Below, one piece after another: positions 57,081-64,000 of a stretch of 64,000 nt of DNA. The stretch spans positions 3,261,935-3,325,934 of the forward strand of contig JAQFVV010012512.1 in NCBI GenBank assembly GCA_028023455.1. Reading direction: 5' to 3'. This DNA comes from Epiperipatus broadwayi (taxonomy: Eukaryota > Onychophora > Udeonychophora > Euonychophora > Peripatidae). The position numbers were made by a program, and so were the translations under genes. The notes beneath the pieces were generated by a model that was not told the DNA's origin, made no database searches, and saw nothing but the letters and a program-made list of their open reading frames with translations. How positions within the stretch are numbered: the first letter of the stretch is position 1; the number at the start of each line of letters is the position of its first letter.

Positions 57081-57831
57081 AACCATTGAAAAAGTGTGTC
57101 ATAAACTTGGGGAGATAATTGAGTATCTATCTATCCATCTACCTATATATATATAGCATAATGTAGTGTAAAAACCAAAAATATAAAACGATTCCATTTA
57201 TAGAAATAAATTAAGATTATTAAATCCCTAATTTAGTCAATCAATAGTAATCATATGGTTAAATGGGATGATGGCTATCATTATATATAGAAGAATAAAA
57301 AAATGTTTGAACAAAATATGGTCAGAAATTAAAACTTAGAGGAAGAGATCAAATTCACGAAGATATAACTAAAATGCATAGTATCAAATCTATAAAGAGA
57401 GCTAGGTTCATCTAACCATCCAACTTTTACTAGAATGATTTTATGACAATAACAACATCCAGTGATTCTCAAAACTTACTTTAATAACGAGAGCAATTTT
57501 TCTTGATATTATCATTGACTCAAGCATACAATACATGACCCTAGAAGTCAGAAAAGAAAAATATTATTAATCATGAGCAGAAATTTTTTTTAGCCAAACT
57601 GATTTATTAATTTACTGTTTCTTATTTGAATGCAATACTATGAAATAAAGCATATACTCACAATAATCATATTACCCACTTATATATTCCTAAAAGAGAT
57701 TAAGCTGGTCTATTTCTTAAAGATACCTATTAGGTAGATTCTTATCTCCAAACTGATAATCATTATGATAGAACTGTCATAAATTGAATAGCTGTATTAG
57801 GCCATGTTTTTTATTTGAATGCCATTTTTTT
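57081..57831. other. AT-rich spacer, nothing recognised
   Basis: One short GATA/TATC patch near 57127-57150. Confidence 0.45.
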
Positions 57832-57899
57832 AAATCCAGTTATTATTTCTAATGATCTATTGCTGCAATATTGATCATTAGAAGGAATAATTGGATTTT
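57832..57899. repeat. Hairpin, ~26-bp arms
   Basis: AAATCCAGTTATTATTTCTA/ATGATC pairs with GATCATTAGAAGGAATAATTGGATTT; loop about 14 bases. Confidence 0.8.
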
Positions 57900-58487
57900 T
57901 TTAAACAAGGATAATACAGATATTCTATTAAAAAATTTTAATATAAACATTTTAAGGAACATATTTTTCTCACTATAAGGCAAAAATAGTTTCCAAACAA
58001 CACTATCATCTTCTAAAATGATACTGCTCCAATTTGTAGAACTCCCACAGAAAAATACTGGTATAAAAAATTCAAAAATCATGTTGAGCATCACTCATAG
58101 TTTCCTCAATGAACTTATTTTAATTCTATCGTTCCTCTTCAAGCCATTCTTGAGGAATGAGTGTGAATTTGAAATTGACTGCTTATGTCTTTTAAAGAAC
58201 TTAAGATTATTCTGCATGAATAATGATTTAAAGCTATATTTTATATGGATTAAAAGCAGTTATTTATACATATGATGGTTTTTAATCTTATACTAATAGG
58301 TGTGTCATAAACCTTCTGATTGTGCTTAATTTCTACATAGACAACATAATTAAATAATTTAATATATCCAGCACACAGTTCTTCTTTTCAAAATAGTTCA
58401 TATATATCTAATATAGAAATAAAACAAACTAACTCCTTCTTTTTAAACTTGATTTTTTATGACTATAATCATGAAAAAGAAATCCAA

Positions 58488-58545
58488 CGTCTCGACTATT
58501 TTTTATAGTCTTTTTCAAGGCACACTAAAATAAAATATATATACA
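58488..58545 (-). repeat. Left PLE terminus with hammerhead-like core
   Basis: Read on the minus strand: CCTTGAAAAAGACTAT, loop AAAAA, ATAGTC, then GAGACGTTGG. It equals the right terminus except GAAAC has become GAGAC and a few other bases. Confidence 0.55.
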
Positions 58546-58850
58546 ATAAATATCACATATTCCAAAAAAAAAAAAATTAAATTAATTACAAATTACAAAA
58601 TATATGCATAACCAAAATTTTCCTTTTTTTTACCTTATCTCACTCCCCTTTCCTATTACAATCACAACTTAAACACAACTAATTCCTTTTTTAAAAATCT
58701 ATATATATCAAATAAAAACTTTTAATTAAAAACCTATTATTTTCTTTTATATTTTTCTATTAACATCCTATTTAATTCTGGTTTTATTTCATTTATGTAT
58801 ACACCCTCTTATTATCCTTTCATTATATGACTTAATACATTCCAAAGGTT

Positions 58851-59339
58851 TTATTTCAAAATCCCATGCTTAAATTTATTCTTATGAATGTAAATAGCAG
58901 AATTTTTATCACCTAAATGCTGTTTTAATCTAGTTTTTAATTTATTTTTACTAGTCCCAATATATGTCATTTCTACATTCTTTCTAAAACAATTCAAACA
59001 TTTTATCAAATAAACTGAATTCATAATGTCTAACCTATTATAATCCCCAATATTATTAATCAAAAAATTTAAATTTGCTTTCTTTTTATAAACTGGACAA
59101 ATTGAAACATTATATTTCCTATTAATCATTTTAACTAATTTCTTAACTTTAATAAATAAATCTTTAAATATATTAAAACCAACATAAATAATCTTTTCTC
59201 TATTCCTATTCCTATCTAATCCCATTCTATTCCTTATTTTATTTATATTTTTATTAGAAAACAAATGTTCAACTACACCCCTAGGATAATCATTCATAAA
59301 ACATTCATTCCTAATAATATCAACCTCATTCTCAAACAA
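58851..59339 (-). pseudogene. RT C-terminus and GIY-YIG endonuclease of the PLE
   Basis: A 162-codon frame. Residues 1-50 contain NECFMNDYPRGVVEHLF and a linker, residues 70-95 an RKYNVSICPVYKKKANLNF stretch, and residues 107-145 the endonuclease: VYLIKCLNCFRKNVEMTYIG followed by KNKLKTRLKQH. Y-L-I-K-C replaces the G-I-Y half and T-Y-I-G is the Y-I-G half, as is normal in PLEs; R and H follow at expected distances. The start is a chance ATG inside a longer polyprotein, so no independent gene is implied. Inactive because the RT is interrupted. Confidence 0.75.
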
Positions 59340-59927
59340 ATTACTATTTGAACATAACTTAATTGCCCTAATAATTTTATTATTAACAATATTAATTTTA
59401 CTATGATTATCAATATCTAAAAAACAATTATTTGATAATCCAAAAAAATGTTTTTTTTTTTCTAAACACAGATGTTTCTATAATAACACTACCATTCCTA
59501 ACAATTTTTTTTTTAAATTCTAACATCCATATATTCAATAACATTAATATATTCTTTTTCCATAATAAATTTTATTTTTTCAACTCTACCATTAATATAA
59601 CTCAAAAAATTATCTGCATTTCTTTTATTACCATTGAAAACCATAAAATAGTCATCAACATATCTAACATAAAAAATTGGTTTATTCCTATTATAATTAA
59701 AAAATTATTCTTCAAACTTATACATATATATTCTTGCCAAAAAACCACTCAGACTATTACCCATACTTAACCCCTCTTTTTGCTTATAAAATTCATCCCC
59801 ATATTTAAAAATAAGGTCCCTACAACAAATCACTAATATTTCATATAAAAGAAATTTTGTAATTAATTTAATTTTTATTTTTTTTGGAATATGTGATATT
59901 TATTGTATATATATTTTATTTTAGTGT

Positions 59928-59985
59928 GCCTTGAAAAAGACTATAAAAAATAGTCGAAACGTTGGATTTCTTTTTCGTGATTATA
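59928..59985 (+). repeat. Right PLE terminus with hammerhead-like core
   Basis: Plus strand: CCTTGAAAAAGACTATAAAA, ATAGTCGAAACGTTGG. A perfect 6-bp stem GACTAT/ATAGTC is followed by GAAAC and the palindrome ACGT. The other core strand reads TTGAAAA, not CTGANGA. The order agrees with the hammerheads reported in PLE terminal repeats, but with two core changes it is vestigial at best. Confidence 0.5.
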
Positions 59986-60046
59986 GTCATAAAAAATCAA
60001 GTTTAAAAAGGAGTTAGTTTGTTTTATTTCTATATTACAAAATAAT

Positions 60047-60784
60047 TAGTATTCAAGATATAACTTAGTATGAAATAAAAATTAGAGTAACTAATTAAGG
60101 TCAATCTCCTATTTCAGAAAATTATTAAACCTCAACATAAATTGTAGAAATGCAAACTATGGCTTCAGAAACTGGTCTCCCCATTACTTCAACTACATCT
60201 TAATCTTTATAATTTAACACTTAGAATTTTATTAAAATATTTTTAATACGTATTTCAAGAAATAAAATCTATTTGAATAATGTGACAATTCAAGACATTA
60301 TTTTTTAGATATAATAAATATAAAACAATTTTATTTATATATTAATATCAACTGAGTAGGAATGTTATCTAAAGAGCAGTAGGGGAATCTTGAAAACGTG
60401 TGTGCAAATGGATTTAATTCGTATAAAAGAAAAAGACAAAGTGTAAACACGCACAAGCTGATTACAGCTTAGAATGATTAAAATTTTAAAAAGACAAATA
60501 ATATCATTCTTACTTTAAAATAAATTGGTTATTTAAAATTAAATAAGAAGTCATCTGAAAAATAGATTTTTTTTTTTTTTTTCAGATAAGAAATTAATTT
60601 GAATTATTAATTGCTACAAAAAAAAATTCTATTTTATTGAAAAGTAAAACAAAGGTAGTTTTTATACTCGTGTAGATTATAAAAATTAATTTTGTAATGA
60701 AAAGAAATGTATCTCACGGGATAATTTTAAAACTTACATTTTTTTGAAACTGTACATTTGTTTATATATCTATATAGTTTCTTA
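60047..60784. other. AT-rich spacer
   Basis: CTTCAGAAACTGGTCTCCCC at 60163 recalls the GAAA/stem III/stem I part of family B, but the CTGANGA strand is absent. Nothing else recognised. Confidence 0.4.
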
Positions 60785-61545
60785 TGATGTACAATAAATT
60801 ATGTTGCATGTCAGGCTGTCTTTAAGGCAGCTTTTTATCTGGTAAACTGGGAATATTTATTTAATACATTAAGCAAACTTCTGCTTAGATATACACATCT
60901 AATTACTGCCATAAAAAAATTATCTTACCAACAGATCAATCAAATTAAAAAATCACATGCACCTCTCCTTCTTTTAAACCAAGTCCAGATATTGCACAAA
61001 CCTCACCACTTGCTTCACTATTATTTGCAATATATGTCAATCCCATGATCAAAGAGATTGAACAGTGCACAGAAAACCCTTTCTTCTTCATCTTGGTTCT
61101 ACTGATAATGTGATATCTTTTGTTGATGATGTTCTGATAGTTTTCAGAGACCTACAAAATATTCTTCTCATTCTTCATATTTTGAATAAATTTGAAACAC
61201 TAACAGGATCTACAATAAGAATTTACAACATCATGGATAAAATATATAGATATCCAAATTATTGTTTTTGACATTAATCCTTTTATGGCTAAAATCAATA
61301 TATATAATGTTTTGAGATTAATTCATTGCAATTGTTTATTTTTTAAATACTGCCCTCTATCTTCAGCAAATGACAATGCATTTTTTTAAATTAAAAAAAT
61401 ATACTTCTTTACCTTTGTTCTCCTTCATGTAGGGTGAATTTATTTAACGAGTCAGAAATTTATTGCTAAATGTTTTTAAACCTGATTGGTCTACCTATCT
61501 AGCAAATATGAAATTTCTTTCATTTTTAGTCTTACCAAGAATGAG
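60785..61545 (+). mobile_element. L1/Tx1-like LINE reverse transcriptase relic
   Basis: Frame-hopping translation: VFKAAFYLVNWEYLFNTLSKL (RT A-motif region, normally K-A-F-D-x-V-x-W-x-Y-L), then LITAIKKLSYQQINQIKKSHA, a shifted segment resembling P-L-L-F-A-I-Y-V-N-P, then (61065-61271) STDNVISFVDDVLIVFRDLQNILLIL, in which FVDD is the RT active site, and KFETLTGSTI. Later (61430-61550) a SFM-GEFI-like stretch and FLVLPRMS match the region after the RT. Order and spacing fit L1/Tx1 LINEs. Many frameshifts; inactive. Confidence 0.7.
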
Positions 61546-62747
61546 TTAAATTCTAATGTTATGTAATAAAATAATAATTTACAGTATTAAATATTTATAT
61601 GTAAAGATTTTAAATTAAACTCATGGCAATTATTTTTTTTAATATAATTAAATAGTCCTCCAAACTAGCTGGAGGACTATTTCAATTATATCAAGTTTTC
61701 CCAAAAATAAATCCTAACCAAAAAATAAATCCAAGGATGATTTTCAGGATACTAATAATATAAGCCCCACCCCAAATATAAGCCCTAATTAAGATCATCA
61801 GCCACATAAACAGCTTTTGAAACACATGATGGATGTATTGAATTATAAAGTAATGAATGTATCAATAAACAATATTATTGACACTAAGGCTTTAAATTAA
61901 ATGGTAGTATAAATTATATGGTATTTATATATTTTCCTGTCAAACATTGTTGACGAATGTAATTCTACCTGTATAAATAAACAGTTTTCTCTCAGCCAAA
62001 TTTTGGTCTTAAGTTAATCAATATATTGACTTTATGAATGATTTATCAAACTTTTAAAATTTTATCTACCACACAACAATCTATTGAACAATTTATAATT
62101 TCATTTATGTATTTTTAGATATTTATTTTACTTATATCTAATACTTGGATTTAGAATGCTTGATTTCATTTTAGTTTCAATATGGTAGCTTTTAAATATT
62201 CAAAATAAAAGATAAATTAGTTTGACTTTCTTAAATATTTTTTCCTCTTAAAGAACTTCCAATAATGGAAATGATTTTAATAATCAAAGTTTAGCTTAAA
62301 TGTTTTTCCTCCTAAAAAACTTAAAGTTAAATCATCACTCTTTCTCCTTAAAAAAAAAGTTTTTAAAAAGATTATTCAAGTAGGGATATTATGAGTAATT
62401 TGGAATGTGTTTATAATATGAGCACTTGGTAATGGATGGACAAGGTTATGTCATATATGAATCTTTGTAATTCAATGCATTTGTGTGTTGTGTATATTAT
62501 CACTGTTTTTGTAAGAAGGTTTATATAAGTTAGAGCTTAAATGAAAGAATAAAGTTACATAAAAGTAGGGTTAGAAATAAGTATGTTAGTTTTGCTTTGT
62601 ACAGGCCACACTATTAATTTTCATGAAGCTAAGGTTGTCTTCTTTGATAGAAATAAAATAAAAAGAAGAATTAAAGAATTTTTATTATCAAAAATGTATT
62701 ATTCTGAAGCTATTAACTTATTTAAAAGTTCAACCACTAAACATCAC
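61546..62747. other. AT-rich region with one small hairpin
   Basis: 61735-61800 repeats AAATAAATCC and TATAAGCCC-type words. No gene found; the 64-codon frame at 62583-62777 has no domain. Confidence 0.45.
61643..61690. repeat. Strong hairpin, ~20-bp arms
   Basis: TATAATTAAATAGTCCTCCA pairs with TGGAGGACTATTTCAATTATA with a single bulge; loop of 7 bases. No T-run terminator context or gene nearby. Confidence 0.85.
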
Positions 62748-62975
62748 ATGATCACTATCTCTTATACCAGCACATAATTGTTATTAAACAAGGCAAAAAC
62801 CTCCATACTGTAGTGCCACCCTGTGCTAACCAGAGTAATCAATGGATGCCAGAAGGCTTGCACATAAAATTCCTATCTAGTGCCTACTCTTGGGGATTTT
62901 ATGCAAAAGCCTTCTGGCATCCCTTAATTACTCTGGTTGGCACAGGGTGGCACTACTGTAGGGAGAGTTTTGCCT
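62748..62975. mobile_element. Family C short palindrome (no hammerhead)
   Basis: Left arm: GCAAAAACCTCCATACTGTAG, TGCCACCCTGTGCTAACCAG, AGTAATCAATGGATGCCAG, AAGGCTTGCACATAAAAT. Right arm: the complements (GATTTTATGCAAAAGCC, TTCTGGCATCCCTTAATTAC, CTCTGGTTGGCACAGGGTGG, GGAGAGTTTTGCC). The arms join at GCCTACTCTTGGGGATTTT, i.e. between the two stem ends where other copies hold the hammerhead and body. It is the smallest derivative of the family. Confidence 0.75.
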
Positions 62976-64000
62976 TGTTTATTTAAAAGTTTTTTTAATA
63001 TTAAGGGTAGATGGGAAGTAAATGGATTTGACGGTAATGTTTAATATAAATATGGTGTTGTTTTGTAATTCTTTACACTTGAAAAGTCTGATTGTAGCAG
63101 TGAAACCATTGGTTGTGTTTTTGATTTTATTTTCTTGGCTAGTCTGGTTGAGTTTTGGACTAGGGGTAATTTTATATATATATATATTGAAATAGATAAA
63201 TGTCATATCTGTTTTATTATTGTCCATGCAATCTCACACATGAGAGTGTTAGTTAGAGTATTTGTGACAAAATAAGAAACAGCAGTTTTAAAATATTTCA
63301 AAAGGATATTAGAAAAAAAAAATTATAATATATATAAATCTTTATACCAGTGAACAATAAATCTTTATGTGAGAATTTTCCATAATGATCATTATCAATT
63401 TGTGCCCACTATTTTGATTTACGATCAATTAATCATGATTACAACCTTTAAAAAATTTAAACTATTTTTTTTTAAAAACAACCAACATTGTTTTAAAATG
63501 GCAGCCATTTTGTAAAAGTGATGGCATCATAGGATAATAAGTTCATAAAAGCCATGCCATCTGAAGGGAAAATATTGATGTAGATGCTAAAAATGTATAT
63601 AAAATACGATTGTTTTTTTATGCAGGGTCTTTGCATGATGATTAGTGATTTCATTTATGATATATTCAAAGTGAAGATTTTCATTGTTAATAACTACAAA
63701 AGCAAAAAATGTAAGTTTTAATCAATATTGTAAGTACTGAGAAACACATTTCGATTATCCACACATGTGCACATACACATGTATACATAATAGATAAAAC
63801 TGTCTAAATAGCTGTGTGGCAACATCCTTTCTACCCTCTTGTTAGAAAAAATAATACCAGCAACAATGATACATGATCATCTTTGCTTCCTTATATATTT
63901 CCAAGACTAGCTTGTTTTATTCTACTTTAGACCTATCTATTATAAGCTTATATAGCCAATAGATATTAAATAATGTAATGACTATGGTTAACATCAAATT
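62976..64000. other. AT-rich end of window, nothing recognised
   Basis: The minus-strand 82-codon frame at 62979-63227 includes low-complexity and TA-derived sequence and has no domain. A short TA run is at 63174-63187. Confidence 0.45.

Larger units (their letters stand above)
58426..60046 (-). mobile_element. Compact Penelope-like element with inverted termini
   Basis: The left end (58426-58590) and right end (about 59870-60046) are inverted repeats of about 160 bp with few differences, which implies a recent insertion. On the minus strand between them lie part of the RT and the GIY-YIG endonuclease. The RT starts inside the palm: YKQKEGLSMGNSLSGFLARIYMY (about 59780-59700) and YVDDYF (active site at the complement of 59651-59662). 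It lacks the RT N-terminal half, so the copy is 5' truncated. Short frameshifts (a T10 run near 59450 and others) break it. PLEs with partial inverted terminal repeats are known from several animals; the truncated 5' end joined to an inverted terminal repeat follows that pattern. Confidence 0.85.

Noticed and set aside
61643-61690. Bacterial-style terminator
   Set aside because: The hairpin has no T-run in the right place and the window is clearly eukaryotic; a small inverted repeat is the simpler reading.

Overview
The window looks like gene-poor, repeat-saturated nuclear DNA of an animal. By eye the GC content is well below 35%, CpG is scarce over long stretches, and TA, GATA/GATG, TAA and poly-A microsatellites are frequent. 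The mobile elements are metazoan types: Penelope-like elements (PLEs) with a GIY-YIG endonuclease, RTE-like and L1/Tx1-like LINEs, tRNA-derived SINEs, and short repeats carrying hammerhead ribozymes. A lophotrochozoan, possibly a cephalopod, would fit the microsatellite style and the element mix. That is a weak inference; other AT-rich animals such as flatworms or cnidarians are not excluded. I could support no intact host protein-coding gene, rRNA gene or functional tRNA gene. Nearly all open frames are shadows of repeats or pieces of dead retroelements.

Layout. 0.1-1.2 kb: a SINE-bearing inverted duplication. 1.3-3.5 kb: a tandem-plus-inverted array of about 410-bp units, each with a hammerhead or its remnant (family A). 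3.56-4.18 kb: two PLE 3' ends fused head to head. 4.77-5.70 kb: a terminal-inverted-repeat element with a 153-bp tandem core. 5.8-7.7 kb: TA repeat, a 329-bp duplication, an inverted repeat and a minisatellite. 7.2-8.6 kb: a CpG-bearing segment with an LTR-like promoter on the minus strand. 8.94-13.08 kb: an imperfect palindrome of about 4.1 kb. 13.4-16.1 kb: CpG-bearing unassigned sequence. 17.0-17.5 kb: a compound microsatellite with 140 consecutive A. 18-23 kb: SINEs and hairpins. 23.9-26.8 kb: three successive palindromes, two carrying hammerheads (families B and D). 28.1-29.3 kb: LINE-like and retroposed pieces. 31.3-31.7 kb: a second family B palindrome. 35.4-41.0 kb: a PLE, a Tx1-like LINE, another hammerhead and an RTE-like LINE with a foldback inserted in it. 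44.0 kb: the best single family D hammerhead. 45.9-47.4 kb: a LINE 3' half. 48.9-51.6 kb: a LINE split by family C hammerhead units. 51.65-52.2 kb: more family C. 58.4-60.05 kb: a compact PLE with inverted termini. 60.8-61.5 kb: an L1/Tx1-like relic. 62.75 kb: a family C hairpin.

The recurring system is a set of short (about 350-480 bp) non-coding elements that encode type I-like hammerhead ribozymes (CUGANGA, short stem II, GAAA, very short and often palindromic stem III, NUH cleavage triplet, stem I closing across the cut). They occur on both strands, in tandem and as head-to-head palindromes. At least ten copies keep most of the catalytic core. They resemble animal retrozymes, which are thought to move as small circular RNAs using reverse transcriptase supplied in trans, and the same window holds relics of PLEs and LINEs that could have been donors. 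Families A, B and C also seem to share a second internal hairpin, which suggests one superfamily. All assignments are by eye.
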